Assembly: GCA_031550605.1 (NCBI GenBank)
Contig: JAVBOK010000069.1
Location: forward strand, 13,122 to 77,121
Origin: FLUQ01 sp031550605
Lineage (GTDB): Bacteria > Desulfobacterota > Desulfovibrionia > Desulfovibrionales > Desulfovibrionaceae
DNA: 64,000 bases
Direction of reading: 5' to 3'
Shown here: positions 1 through 8,662 of the stretch, one piece after another
How positions within the stretch are numbered: position 1 is the first letter of the stretch
Layout: every line of letters starts with the position of its first letter
Translations under genes and position numbers: made by a program
Notes under the pieces: generated by a model
The model's input: only the letters and a program-made list of their open reading frames with translations
Databases searched by the model: none
Told to the model about the DNA's origin: nothing

Positions 1-1463
1 TTGACCGCGCCCTTCATCTGTTTGCTGGTGCAGTTGAAGTTGATTGAGGATGCGGGGTACAAGAGGGGCAGGTCTACATAATAGCGCACTTCCGGATGGC
101 TGCGCCAGAGCCGGGGGCTGTCCGCCAGCAGCGTTTTCCAGCCGTCGTCGCCGACGATCAGCGGGTGGAAGGGCAAGGTGGCCCGCACGCAGGAAAGGCG
201 GTATTGCAAGGTGGCTTCCCAGGTCAGCATAACCTCGTAATCAAGCTGCTTCAGGGGGCCGTCCAGGCTTTCGAATGCGGGCGCCAGGTCCGGGCGGCAG
301 CGCCGCAGAAATTCTTCCACCGACCGGATGTCGCTTTCGGCGAACTGGGCCGCCACCTCGTGATACGTTGCATGCAGCTCCGGCGGCAGATCCAGCACCC
401 TCAGCCGCGCCGCGACCTTGTGCAGCATGGAATTGCCGACAAACGAAACGGCCGAACGCCAGGCATGCCCCGGCGGCAGGGTCTGCCCTGGTTCGGGGGG
501 GCTGAAGCGGGTGACGTCCGTGCCCAGCGGCAGGTAGAAGACATGCTCAAATCCGAGAGCGCGCAAGGACACGAGATTGTCCGCGTCCCAGGTGAAAATG
601 GCGGCCCAGGGGCTGACCAGATCGGTGTAGTGGGCCAGCACCAGATGCGGGTTGTCCACGAACCAGGAAGCCAGCGGCAGGCGTAATTTTTCCAGAAGTC
701 CCATCAGCACCCCTTCACGGTCAACCCCCAGATGGTTGATGGTGACGATGCAGTCGGGCCTGAACTCCATGACCGCGTTCAGCAGCCTGCGCACAAATTC
801 TTCATGCCCCAGTTCACCCTCGGGTATCTGGATGACACGGTGCGGCACGGCAAGCCGTTCGCAGGCGGCCACCAGTTCGCCGAGCAGAAAATAGCTGCTG
901 GTCAGCAGCAGCAGGCGCGGCTGGTCGGATGTGAATTTGGGATAGGCGGCTTTTTCCCAGAAATTATAGCGGACGCTGGCGGATGCGGCGTCACGGACGG
1001 CGGCGTAAAAGTCCCTGTCCAGACGCAGATAAAAGGGATGGGTGAAGGGAAACAACGGCAGATTGCCGTTTGTTGCCTGCCAGCGGGTCAGGTCGCGCAG
1101 CGCTGTTTGCGGGTTCGGCGCGTCCAGCCAGACGATGCCCGGGCAGTGGGCAAATTTTTCCCGCAGGCCGGAAACGCGGAGGATATCCGCTTCCTTGTCG
1201 ATCACGGCCAAAGGGAAGTTGTCGCCCTGTTCCGCGCGTAATCGGTCCACCAGGGCGGCAAGGGCAAAGCCGACCCCGCCGCCGATCAGCACCGGCAGAT
1301 GCGCGCCGGGTTTGAAGGCGGCATCATTGTCGGCGACAACGGCAAGTTCGCGCGCGGCTCCGCCGGCGCCCAGCATGGGAACGGTCCGGCCGCCAAGCGG
1401 CACGGCGATGTCCGCCAGAGTTCCTTCCGACAAGACGGGAGCCGCGGTCGAGGAGGCCGTCAT
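1..1463 (-). CDS. CgeB-like (DUF3880/group 1) glycosyltransferase, 3' end beyond window
   Basis: The visible 487 residues resemble the CgeB/DUF3880 glycosyltransferases, cytoplasmic enzymes that move sugar from an NDP-sugar to a cell-surface or protein acceptor. The first ~90 residues include a glycine-rich Rossmann-like stretch (VLIGGGVGFALAAL). A later segment reading FVDNPHLVLAHY, then FTWDADNLVSLRALGF, and a tail with INFNCTSKQMKGAVN are typical of this family. The ATG overlaps the stop of the upstream FapA-like gene by four bases (ATGA), so translation is probably coupled. The frame is open to base 1, so the C-terminus is missing only because the window ends. The acceptor is unknown; in Desulfovibrio such genes often sit near flagellar or surface-glycan loci, but nothing here proves it. 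Confidence 0.75.
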   Translation of the reverse strand, partial: MTASSTAAPVLSEGTLADIAVPLGGRTVPMLGAGGAARELAVVADNDAAFKPGAHLPVLIGGGVGFALAALVDRLRAEQGDNFPLAVIDKEADILRVSGLREKFAHCPGIVWLDAPNPQTALRDLTRWQATNGNLPLFPFTHPFYLRLDRDFYAAVRDAASASVRYNFWEKAAYPKFTSDQPRLLLLTSSYFLLGELVAACERLAVPHRVIQIPEGELGHEEFVRRLLNAVMEFRPDCIVTINHLGVDREGVLMGLLEKLRLPLASWFVDNPHLVLAHYTDLVSPWAAIFTWDADNLVSLRALGFEHVFYLPLGTDVTRFSPPEPGQTLPPGHAWRSAVSFVGNSMLHKVAARLRVLDLPPELHATYHEVAAQFAESDIRSVEEFLRRCRPDLAPAFESLDGPLKQLDYEVMLTWEATLQYRLSCVRATLPFHPLIVGDDGWKTLLADSPRLWRSHPEVRYYVDLPLLYPASSINFNCTSKQMKGAV

Positions 1464-2725
1464 GACGGAAACGCGCCGGCGGAAGGCGGAGGGTTCTGGA
1501 CCAGGGCCGGGGAATTGCATGCGATGTCGTCTTCCTGCAAACGGAAATGGACGTCCTTCTGCTGGTCCACGATTTTCAGATACGCTTTGCCGATGCTCAG
1601 TTCCACGCCGGGGAACACGGTACCCGGCACGATGACTCTGCTTTTTTCCGCTTTGCCCGCGTCAGCGGCAAATCCGCGCCACAATGCCTGGCGCAGCTGC
1701 AGGGCCACGGCAAGTTTGCGGGTCGCCAGTTCCTGCAACGGCGCGCATTCTTCGGCATGGTGCCGGCCCATGCGGGTGCGGCTTTCGAAATAGCGCAGTT
1801 TTTCCCGCTGTTTGTTCACGCAATCTTCGATTTCCTGCAAACGCAGAAATTCAAGCGGATTGTACCCCAGCGATACGCGCGTGGTAGCGCCCTGTCCGCC
1901 GCCGAGCTGCTCTTTGACGTAAATCTGGCCGTTGGCGTGCGCGCTGCCGCCTTGCAGCCGCCCTTTGACGATCAGCGATCCGCCGACGTACAGTTCGCTG
2001 TGCATGCAGGCGCCGTCAATGATCAGATTGCCCGCGGTGATGATCCGCGCGTTTTCGCAATAAGCCAAATGGACGGTGCTCTCGGCCCGCAGCAGTGCCG
2101 TGGGCGTGCCTTTCACTCCGTCCTGGCAGGTTATTCTTCCTCTGGCCCGCACCGTGCCGCCGTCAACCCGTCCTTTGACCAGAATATCCGATCCGCAGAG
2201 GGAGAAGCCGGGAAAAACGCTGCCGTGCACCACGACGTCGCCGGAAAAAAAGATGTTGCCGGTGTGGAAATTGATGTCCTGCCGCACGTTGAGCAGTTTT
2301 TTGACCGTGATCAAACCCTGGTGGTAAAAACAGTACCCCGTGGCCAGGGCGACGATGCGGTTGGGGTTGTCCGGATCGCGGCCGCAGTTGGGGCCTTCGG
2401 GAAATACCGGATCAGGATATATGTATTTGGGATCAAGAGCGGATCCGGCGTCGGCGAACAGGTCGGGCGGGTCCGCGTCGTTCGCGGAAAAAGTTTCCCG
2501 GCGGGAAGGGGCGGTTCCGGTCGCGTTTCCGGCTGCCTGATCCGCCGGGATCGAGCCTTCCGGCAGAGAATCCAGATAGACCAGTTCGGCCAGAATCTGC
2601 CCCGCCACGACGTTCTGCACATAGCCCAGATAGTGGGCGTTGACGTTCCCGTCGGCCATGGCCACGGGCCGCAGGCGCTTGTGGTTGAAATCCGGGGCGA
2701 AATAGTGACGCAGGTAATAGGGCAT
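1460..2725 (-). CDS. FapA-like polymer-forming (DUF342) protein
   Basis: A 421-aa protein with the FapA/DUF342 layout: a long central stretch of short glycine-rich beta turns (for example NIFFSGDVVVHGSV, ILVKGRVDGGTV, LIIDGACMHSELYVGGSLIVKGRL) consistent with a right-handed beta-helix, followed by a charged, partly helical C-terminal region. The biochemical role of FapA proteins is poorly defined; some have been linked to cell-surface or polar assemblies. The gene sits between a STAS-domain gene 24 bases upstream and a glycosyltransferase gene that it overlaps by four bases, so the three probably form one unit. No strong Shine-Dalgarno precedes the ATG, so the exact start is less sure than the family. 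Confidence 0.8.
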   Translation of the reverse strand: MPYYLRHYFAPDFNHKRLRPVAMADGNVNAHYLGYVQNVVAGQILAELVYLDSLPEGSIPADQAAGNATGTAPSRRETFSANDADPPDLFADAGSALDPKYIYPDPVFPEGPNCGRDPDNPNRIVALATGYCFYHQGLITVKKLLNVRQDINFHTGNIFFSGDVVVHGSVFPGFSLCGSDILVKGRVDGGTVRARGRITCQDGVKGTPTALLRAESTVHLAYCENARIITAGNLIIDGACMHSELYVGGSLIVKGRLQGGSAHANGQIYVKEQLGGGQGATTRVSLGYNPLEFLRLQEIEDCVNKQREKLRYFESRTRMGRHHAEECAPLQELATRKLAVALQLRQALWRGFAADAGKAEKSRVIVPGTVFPGVELSIGKAYLKIVDQQKDVHFRLQEDDIACNSPALVQNPPPSAGAFPS

Positions 2726-2749
2726 GGCCGTGTCCGCAAAGGGTAAGGG

Positions 2750-3184
2750 TCAATCCGGCAAAGCCAGAAGCAGTTCTTCCTCGTTATCCAGCACGGTGAA
2801 CATGTGCGACAGGGCCAGGGCGTCCAGGGCGCGGCGCAGCTCCGGGCCGGGGCGGAACAGCACCAGACGTTTATCCCTGCCATGGACGGAGGCGGCAAAA
2901 TTCACCAGTGCGGCGACGGCGTTGCGGCAAAAGGAATTCAGAGATGAAAAATCGAGCACCACCAGTTGCACGGAGCCGGTCAGCAAAGAATCGAGCGAGG
3001 CGGCGAATTCCGCCACATGGTCAAGCCCCAGATCGCCGAAATAGCGTGAAAGCACGGCTTCCTGCCTGGCCGTGGCTCCGAACTGCGCCACACAGGCGTT
3101 GGCGACATCGCTGCGCAACGGCGTTTTCATGTTCAAAACATCGACGAAGTCGCCGATGAAACTTGTATGGACGAACGGTTCCAT
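2750..3184 (-). CDS. STAS-domain protein (anti-sigma-antagonist-like)
   Basis: A 144-aa protein whose C-terminal ~90 residues fit a STAS fold: LVVLDFSSLNSFCRNAVAALVNF followed by a KRLVLFRPGPELRRALDALAL segment, resembling the strand-loop-helix of SpoIIAA-like antagonists. STAS domains usually act as phosphorylation-switched binding modules in the cytoplasm; the serine in DFSSLNS would be the candidate switch, but this is inferred. I chose the ATG at 3184 because AGGGA lies five bases upstream, whereas the in-frame ATG at 3217 directly follows a -10-like TATACT (3218-3223, minus strand) and has no ribosome site. It is first of a probable three-gene unit with the FapA-like and glycosyltransferase genes. 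Confidence 0.6.
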   Translation of the reverse strand: MEPFVHTSFIGDFVDVLNMKTPLRSDVANACVAQFGATARQEAVLSRYFGDLGLDHVAEFAASLDSLLTGSVQLVVLDFSSLNSFCRNAVAALVNFAASVHGRDKRLVLFRPGPELRRALDALALSHMFTVLDNEEELLLALPD

Positions 3185-3360
3185 ATGGTTCCCTGCCCGG
3201 TATGCGTGCGCCGCCATAGTATACTAACTTTTTTTTTCAGTACAGGCCCAGTTCCGAAAGGGAAGGCTGGCGGGCGTGGATGAATCGCGGAGGAAAGGTC
3301 GCATGCGCATATGGCGGGGAATGGGACGGGACGGGGCGCTGCGGCAGCCGGGATTTCGCC

Positions 3361-5130
3361 TCACGCCGGCAGCTCCGGGCCCGGCAGATCCCGCGCCGGG
3401 CGCGGAGTGAAGTCGGGAAAGCGTTCGAGCAGGCGGAGCAAACAGTTATCGATCCCCTTGCCGATAAGCACAAGGAAGCGGTCCGGGTTCGCCCTGGACG
3501 GGGCGTCTTCCAGGCGCAGGCGGGATGCCGCGTACTGGACCACGGCCGCTGTACCCGTATCGGCCAGAGTCACAATGCCCTTGATGCGCGCGACGCGCCC
3601 CGCGACGGCGTCCGCCAGGGCGGCCAGAGTTTCGCGCGCAACCGGTCCCGGAACGGCGAGCAGGAGCGAAACGTAGCCTTCGTCCGCGTGGGTCAGGAAG
3701 GAAAAGGCCGACAGAGCGGGCGCGGCGGCTGCGGCATTGTTTTCCGCCAGCGCATCCAGAAGGCCGAAAGGCACGCGGCCGTGGACCGATTCCAGCAGGG
3801 TGGCGGAAGGATTGAGACCCGTCAGAAGGCCGCGCAGGGACGGCAGGATCGCGGGATCCACGGCATCGGTTTTGTTCAGCACCAGAACCCGCGCATGGCG
3901 GATCTGTTCCGCGGCCAGGCCATGAAGACCGGTCCCCGCCCGCGCCGTTTCCTGCAAGGTCAGGGCGTCCGCCAGGGAAAGGGCCAGGCCGGGCCGCACC
4001 ATGTCCCCCAGTTCACGCACGGCGGCGGCGACCAGGGCGGGGTTGGCCAGGCCGGTCGTTTCCAGAATGATCTGTTCCGTGGGGCCGGCCGCGCACAGGC
4101 GGCGCACGGCGGGCCTCAGGCTGTCCGCCAGGGTGCAGCACACGCAGCCTTCATCCAGGGCCTCGGTCAGGGTCTCCTCGGCCAGCAATGCGGCGTCCAG
4201 GCCAATGGCCCCCAGTTCGTTCTGCAGGACCCCCGTGTAGCGGTCATGGTTGTGCAGCCAGGCCAGCCATTCGCTGATGAAGGTCGTTTTGCCCGAACCC
4301 AGAAAGCCGGAAACCACGTGGAGCAGGGGGAGGTTTTCATCCGGTTTTTCCGGTACGGCCGGGTGGAAACGCCTTGCGGCAAGGGGGCGGCGCCTTTTTT
4401 CCTCCGGCGAGGGGATGCTTTCGCCCAACTCCATATGCAATGCGGCGCCGGGCAGAAACTGCCCGTCCAGCACTCCCTGATTGCCCTCCTGATCAAAGGC
4501 GGGCAGGGGGAAACGTTCCGGCAGGATGGCGAAGCGGCCAGCCTCGGCGAAAACGGCGGCAAGACTGTTCGTCAACAGCCGGAACAGCGGCAGAACCAGA
4601 CGCAGGGCGGGGATGTCCTGTTCGCGCTCCTCCGAACCTTCGCCAAGGCGGAGTATCCTGTTCCGGGCCGGAGCCCGGACGGACAGTTCCAGGCCCAGAC
4701 CGTCCAGGCGCAGCCCCAGACGCAGGCCGCCCAGATGATACAGCGAGGCGGCTTCGCGGCAGGCGAATTCGCGCACAAAGGAAAAATACTCCGCCGAGGA
4801 GGCCAGATCGCAAGCCCGGACGGAAAAACGCGACAGCACCGGTTCCGCGGGGTCGGGGAAATAAAACAGGCTGCATTGGCCCCGCAGGGATGCGAAATCG
4901 AGTTGTTCTTCCAGAAACGCCATGCCGAAAACGCCCGGCAGGCCGGATTCGCGGCACGTCCAGGCGTGCCCCGTGCCCATGCAGGGCCGCAGGCCCCGCC
5001 AGCCCAGAGCGCGAGCCGTTGTCCGGTCAAGGTGGATCGCGGCCACAAAAGCGGTCAGAAAATCTGCGCAGGTTTCGCCGTGTTCCGGAGATTCCGGCGG
5101 CCAGGAAGGAAGAATGGCGCGGATATCCAT
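3361..5130 (-). CDS. COG0523 (CobW/P47K) family GTPase with long N-terminal extension
   Basis: A 589-aa protein. Residues ~270-480 are a COG0523 G3E GTPase: Walker A GFLGSGKTT (275-283), the metal-binding CVCC motif (329-332), ETTG (357-360) and NKTD (419-422). A CobW-type C-terminal region follows. Residues 1-265 have no family I recognise, so the protein is about twice the usual length (300-400 aa). COG0523 proteins insert metals or act as metal chaperones (Zn, Co, Ni or nitrile-hydratase iron). The gene lies 129 bases downstream of a Tat-exported metallo-beta-lactamase-fold gene, a plausible but unproven metal client. A GC-rich hairpin separates them. No clear ribosome site is seen, so the start is uncertain. 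Confidence 0.85.
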   Translation of the reverse strand: MDIRAILPSWPPESPEHGETCADFLTAFVAAIHLDRTTARALGWRGLRPCMGTGHAWTCRESGLPGVFGMAFLEEQLDFASLRGQCSLFYFPDPAEPVLSRFSVRACDLASSAEYFSFVREFACREAASLYHLGGLRLGLRLDGLGLELSVRAPARNRILRLGEGSEEREQDIPALRLVLPLFRLLTNSLAAVFAEAGRFAILPERFPLPAFDQEGNQGVLDGQFLPGAALHMELGESIPSPEEKRRRPLAARRFHPAVPEKPDENLPLLHVVSGFLGSGKTTFISEWLAWLHNHDRYTGVLQNELGAIGLDAALLAEETLTEALDEGCVCCTLADSLRPAVRRLCAAGPTEQIILETTGLANPALVAAAVRELGDMVRPGLALSLADALTLQETARAGTGLHGLAAEQIRHARVLVLNKTDAVDPAILPSLRGLLTGLNPSATLLESVHGRVPFGLLDALAENNAAAAAPALSAFSFLTHADEGYVSLLLAVPGPVARETLAALADAVAGRVARIKGIVTLADTGTAAVVQYAASRLRLEDAPSRANPDRFLVLIGKGIDNCLLRLLERFPDFTPRPARDLPGPELPA

Positions 5131-5196
5131 AAGGGTATGCTTTCGATGCGGAACGCAGCCCGGAACCCGGCGAGGCGCGCCCTGCGTTTGTGTTTT

Positions 5197-5227
5197 CGCC
5201 GGGGCGGCGCGTAACGCCGCCCCGGCG
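5197..5227. other. GC-rich perfect hairpin
   Basis: CGCCGGGGCGGCG (5197-5209) and CGCCGCCCCGGCG (5215-5227) form a perfect 13-bp stem with a five-base loop. It lies 33 bases past the stop of the metallo-beta-lactamase-fold gene. On the minus strand no U-run follows, so it is not a textbook intrinsic terminator; it may slow transcription or protect the 3' end of the upstream message. Confidence 0.5.
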
Positions 5228-5259
5228 GGGATACTGTCCGGGGACGAGCTCCGGCGGTA

Positions 5260-6420
5260 TTACGCCTGAGCCCCGAAGACCAGGGTGTCACTGTTGCCCA
5301 GGTACACGTCGGACTTGGAACGGAAACGGGCCGTGCCGCGCACCACGGGGTATTTGACATCCACGAACTTGCGCGCGGTGACCAGGCCCGTGCAGTGGTT
5401 GCAGCCGATTTTCTGCAGATCCCACTTTTTCAGGCCGATGACCAGATCGTCATACTTGGGATCCCAGTCGTCAAAGGGGGATATGTGCAGCCCGCCATAC
5501 AGACCGTAAAAGCGGTCGTTTTCGTACTTCAGTTCCCGGTACGCCGTGTCCGCGAACAGGATGATCCCCTGGTGGCAGCAGCCGGTCACGCTGAGCAGGC
5601 CCAGGTCCTTGATGTTGAAGTACATGGACATTTCTCCGTATACCTTGAGAATGATGGGGATTTCGAACATGTACAGGGCCATGCCCGGCTGTACTGTATA
5701 CAGGCCCTTGGGCACTTCCGTGACCTTGCCCCTGTGGCCGGAATCTTTCAGATACTGCCGGCCGGCGGGGAAAAAGGTCTTGGGGTGATACACATGGATG
5801 TCCGGACGGTATTTCATGGTCACGGGCACGCCCCAGTAATGGTCCATGTGTTCGTGCGACACCATCAGGGCGGCGATTTCGTTGTTGGCCAGCATCTTGT
5901 CGATGCCTTCCCGCCGGAAGGACTGGTCCATCCAGTCATAGGACCAGCCGGTATCCAGCAGATACTTGGTGACCCGGCCGTCCAGAGCCTCCACTTCCAC
6001 CAGGCAGGAGAAGCCGCCCAGGTTGTCGGTGCTGACGGAAGTTGCCTTGGCGATTTCCCAGGCCTTTTCCAGTTTGTTCGGCAGGTATTCCTTGATCCTG
6101 GCAATGCCTTCCTGATAGGTGCCCTTGCCCACGCCCTTGCCGTTGCCCAGAGGACCCCAGTTGTAGGTGTACTGGTCCACCAGCAACCCGCCCGCGCCGC
6201 GCACGTCCTGCATGAACACGCCGTTGTCGAACCAGCTGGTCTCGGAGATGTTGGTGATTTTGACGGATTTGCAGACCCCGAAATCCTGCATTTTCCGCTG
6301 CACTTTGGGCAAAAAGCTTTCCCGCATGGGGGAATAGGAGAACAGGCCCATGGCGCCCAGCGTGCCCGCGCCGAGTCCCAGAGTCGCTCCCTTGATGAAA
6401 TCGCGTCTGCTTATGGACAT
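5260..6420 (-). CDS. Tat-exported metallo-beta-lactamase-fold hydrolase
   Basis: A 386-aa protein starting with a twin-arginine signal, MSISRRDFIKGATLGLGAG, so it is likely folded with its metal in the cytoplasm and exported to the periplasm. The MBL metal motif HEHMDH is at residues 189-194, and further histidines (GCCHQG, HCTG) lie downstream. The family is very broad, so the substrate cannot be named. The ATG at 6420 has GGAGG eight bases upstream; an in-frame ATG at 6549 would bury the Tat signal and overlap the neighbouring gene. The gene follows a polytopic membrane protein by 11 bases, and the two are probably co-transcribed under the GntR regulator upstream. Confidence 0.85.
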   Translation of the reverse strand: MSISRRDFIKGATLGLGAGTLGAMGLFSYSPMRESFLPKVQRKMQDFGVCKSVKITNISETSWFDNGVFMQDVRGAGGLLVDQYTYNWGPLGNGKGVGKGTYQEGIARIKEYLPNKLEKAWEIAKATSVSTDNLGGFSCLVEVEALDGRVTKYLLDTGWSYDWMDQSFRREGIDKMLANNEIAALMVSHEHMDHYWGVPVTMKYRPDIHVYHPKTFFPAGRQYLKDSGHRGKVTEVPKGLYTVQPGMALYMFEIPIILKVYGEMSMYFNIKDLGLLSVTGCCHQGIILFADTAYRELKYENDRFYGLYGGLHISPFDDWDPKYDDLVIGLKKWDLQKIGCNHCTGLVTARKFVDVKYPVVRGTARFRSKSDVYLGNSDTLVFGAQA

Positions 6421-6431
6421 GGGAGCCTCCG

Positions 6432-7835
6432 TTACGGGATAAGGTTGATGCTTTTGCTGACGACGGGGATCAGCCAGACCGTCAGGAAATACCCGGCCAC
6501 TCCGACGGCCACGCCCGTGATCACGCCGGGCACCATGCTGGGCTGCCACAGGGGTTCCGCTTCAAAGCGGGCGTGTTCGGCGGCCTGTTCCTCGGCGGTT
6601 TTGGCTTCCAGCTTCCAGCCGGGCCAGTTGTCCATAAACCAGTGGTTGATGATCCAGATGTTGAGCAGCCAGATGGTGGGGATCATGGGGAACTGCTGCG
6701 GGTGGGAAAAGCCCTTTTGGGTGCCCAGGAAATTGTGCGCCGTGGCGTAATAGACCGCGTAGAAGGCAAGACCCGCGACGATGACGATGCCGGTGCGGAT
6801 CAGGATGTTGGCGGGGGTGGAGTATGCGCGCGGCCAGTTGTTGCAGTAAAACTGCAGGAAAATGGCCGGCACCAGGAAGAAGATCGCGGTTTCGCCGACG
6901 TGCAGCCAGCGCCAGTCGGGGGCGGCGTCGCGGCGATGTCCGCGGATGGATTCGCCCCAGGCCAGTTCCTGCGCGTACCAGAAGAAGAAGCACAGGGCCA
7001 GGGATATGACGATGATGCCGAAGAACAGGGCCCAGCGCCTGGTCCAGGCGTTTTTGATCAGGCAGAAGGGCCAGCGTTCCCAGATGCCTTCCATCAGCCA
7101 GACCACCACGGTGCAGCACATGATCCAGGCGATGTGGAAGTTGCCGGAAACCGTGTGGGCGAAATTTTCCCAATACGGCGGGGTGATGGCCGCGAAGGCC
7201 TGCCAAGGATAATACAGGATGCCCATGTGCGAATGCATGGTCAGAAAATACACAATGGTGCTGAGGAAGAAGGTCAGCACCCAGATGCTGAAGCCGCGCA
7301 CCGGCTGGGGCATTTGGGCCCAGGGTTCGCCCTCCATGGCCACGACCCAGGCCGGGGACAGCCATGATGCGATGGCCGCGAACATCAGACAGGCCGTGGC
7401 CGCGTATTCTTCGGCAAAGAATTTGGTCACGCCGGGCAGTTTGGTCAACTGGTCCGAATTGAAGTAGGCCAGGCCGTAATTGCCCAGAATACCTTCAAAA
7501 AAGCCTTTGATCAGCAGCAGCATGAGCGCCACCGCCACCAGCGTCAGCACCAGCCCCTTGGTCACGGGATGGGCCGTGCGCAGCCAGGAGCGTTTGAAGG
7601 GCCAGAAATCGAAGATGTATGCCATCCAGATCAGGATGATCAGCAGCCAGCGGCAGTAGTTGTAGCCGACGTACGGAGTGTACAGCCGCATGACGCCGCG
7701 CGGGTCCTGAAAAATCCACCAGGTTATCGCAAAAATCAGCAGCGTGAACACCAGGTTGGCAAGAGCGGGAAGAGGTCCGCCCCAGCGCGCGACAAGTTTT
7801 CGTTCTTCCAGATACGAACTGAGTTGGCCAGCCAT
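6432..7835 (-). CDS. Polytopic inner-membrane protein of unknown function
   Basis: A 467-aa, tryptophan-rich protein with about ten or eleven hydrophobic segments (near residues 24-42, 57-79, 94-112, 140-162, 184-204, 238-258, 275-293, 320-338, 350-370, 390-407 and 440-460). I do not recognise the family. Conserved-looking polar pieces between helices, such as LTMHSHMGILYYPWQAF and SGNFHIAW, contain histidines that could bind metal or substrate, but this is a guess. AAGGAGG sits directly before the ATG, an excellent ribosome site. The next gene, 11 bases on, encodes the Tat-exported MBL-fold protein, so a membrane-periplasm pair (transport, or electron or ligand transfer) is likely. The GntR regulator gene is 49 bases upstream. 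Confidence 0.8.
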   Translation of the reverse strand: MAGQLSSYLEERKLVARWGGPLPALANLVFTLLIFAITWWIFQDPRGVMRLYTPYVGYNYCRWLLIILIWMAYIFDFWPFKRSWLRTAHPVTKGLVLTLVAVALMLLLIKGFFEGILGNYGLAYFNSDQLTKLPGVTKFFAEEYAATACLMFAAIASWLSPAWVVAMEGEPWAQMPQPVRGFSIWVLTFFLSTIVYFLTMHSHMGILYYPWQAFAAITPPYWENFAHTVSGNFHIAWIMCCTVVVWLMEGIWERWPFCLIKNAWTRRWALFFGIIVISLALCFFFWYAQELAWGESIRGHRRDAAPDWRWLHVGETAIFFLVPAIFLQFYCNNWPRAYSTPANILIRTGIVIVAGLAFYAVYYATAHNFLGTQKGFSHPQQFPMIPTIWLLNIWIINHWFMDNWPGWKLEAKTAEEQAAEHARFEAEPLWQPSMVPGVITGVAVGVAGYFLTVWLIPVVSKSINLIP

Positions 7836-7884
7836 AGTACCTCCTTATGGCATGCAGCAGGGGATATGCCGCGTCGCGCGCCGT

Positions 7885-8532
7885 TCAGGGGCGGCGGCTT
7901 CGCAGCAGCAACGCAATATAGTCCGCGGCGTACGAGGCCGCCGGTTCCGGTTCTTTGCGGCGCACCGCCCCCAGCAGGCGGGCCAGGCAGGCGAAGACGG
8001 ATTCGTGTTCCGCCTCCGTCCGCGCGGTGAACAGTTCGGGAAAATACCGGCCAGAGGGCAGAAGGGATTCAAGGGCCGCGGCCAGTTGGGGATTGTCCGC
8101 GCCGTGCGCGATCCCGCGCAGAAAAGCGGTCTGCGCCGCCGCGAAGTCCGCCGCAAGACCGGCCTGCACGGCGACGCCCACCGGAGTGAGCAGCCGTTCC
8201 AGTTCCAGCAGAGCCTGCGGCGATGCCCTTTGGGCGCAAAGGGCGGCGACAGCGGGTAAAAGATGGGGCAGTCCATCCAGGCGGTAGAACAAATTTTGCC
8301 GGGTTGTGCAGGCCGCTGTGCCGGAAGCGGGCTCCACATAGGTGCCGCTGCCCTGGCGGGATCCCAGAATGCCCCGGCCGTGCAGCATCCGCAACGCCGT
8401 GCGCAATGTATTGCGACTGACGCCGAAATCTTCGGCCAACTGGCGTTCCGGGGGCAGGCGGTCGTGGGGCTGCCACTTGCCCGAACGGATTTTTTCTTCG
8501 ATCAGGGATGCGATATGCTGCTGTTTTTCCAT
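7885..8532 (-). CDS. GntR-family (FadR-type winged helix) transcriptional regulator
   Basis: A 215-aa protein beginning MEKQQHIASLIEEKI. Residues ~10-75 are the GntR winged helix: PHDRLPPERQLAEDFGVSRNTLRTALRML followed by the wing GRGILGSRQGSGTYV. The C-terminal ~130 residues are helical and fit an FCD-like ligand-binding domain. The ATG at 8532 is preferred over an upstream ATG because the DNA-binding domain then begins normally. The promoter region carries a perfect FadR/FCD-type operator (8547-8557), so autorepression is likely. It is the first gene of the set with the membrane protein and the Tat-exported MBL-fold protein and probably controls them. The effector is unknown. Confidence 0.88.
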   Translation of the reverse strand: MEKQQHIASLIEEKIRSGKWQPHDRLPPERQLAEDFGVSRNTLRTALRMLHGRGILGSRQGSGTYVEPASGTAACTTRQNLFYRLDGLPHLLPAVAALCAQRASPQALLELERLLTPVGVAVQAGLAADFAAAQTAFLRGIAHGADNPQLAAALESLLPSGRYFPELFTARTEAEHESVFACLARLLGAVRRKEPEPAASYAADYIALLLRSRRP

Positions 8533-8545
8533 ACCCTGCCTGCAT

Positions 8546-8558
8546 TTGGTTGAACCAA
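8546..8558. promoter_or_regulatory. FadR/GntR-type operator upstream of the regulator gene
   Basis: TTGGTTGAACCAA is a perfect inverted repeat containing TGGTNNNACCA, the known operator core of FadR-subfamily GntR proteins. It lies 14 bases upstream of the regulator's ATG and immediately downstream of a minus-strand TATACT (8560-8565), so a bound repressor would cover the transcription start. Confidence 0.7.
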
Positions 8559-8651
8559 TAGTATAAAAACGGATGGATTTGCCAAGGTTTTTCTTCAGGC
8601 GCCGCAAGAAGGGCCTAATCATGCCCTTTCATATTCTTTTTTTTCTGTAAT

Positions 8652-8662
8652 TGGTTCTACCG
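8652..8662. promoter_or_regulatory. Second FadR/GntR-type half-conserved operator
   Basis: TGGTTCTACCG matches TGGTNNNACCA except at the last base. It is 105 bases from the first site, about ten helical turns, and overlaps the stop codon of the PAS/GAF-like gene. Two sites on the same face of the helix would suit cooperative repression of the regulator-membrane-MBL unit. Confidence 0.45.

Noticed and set aside
3280..5214. Long plus-strand open frame of 644 codons
   Set aside because: It lies antisense to the COG0523 GTPase gene, has glutamine/glycine/arginine-rich composition typical of shadow frames in GC-rich DNA, and has no family motif.
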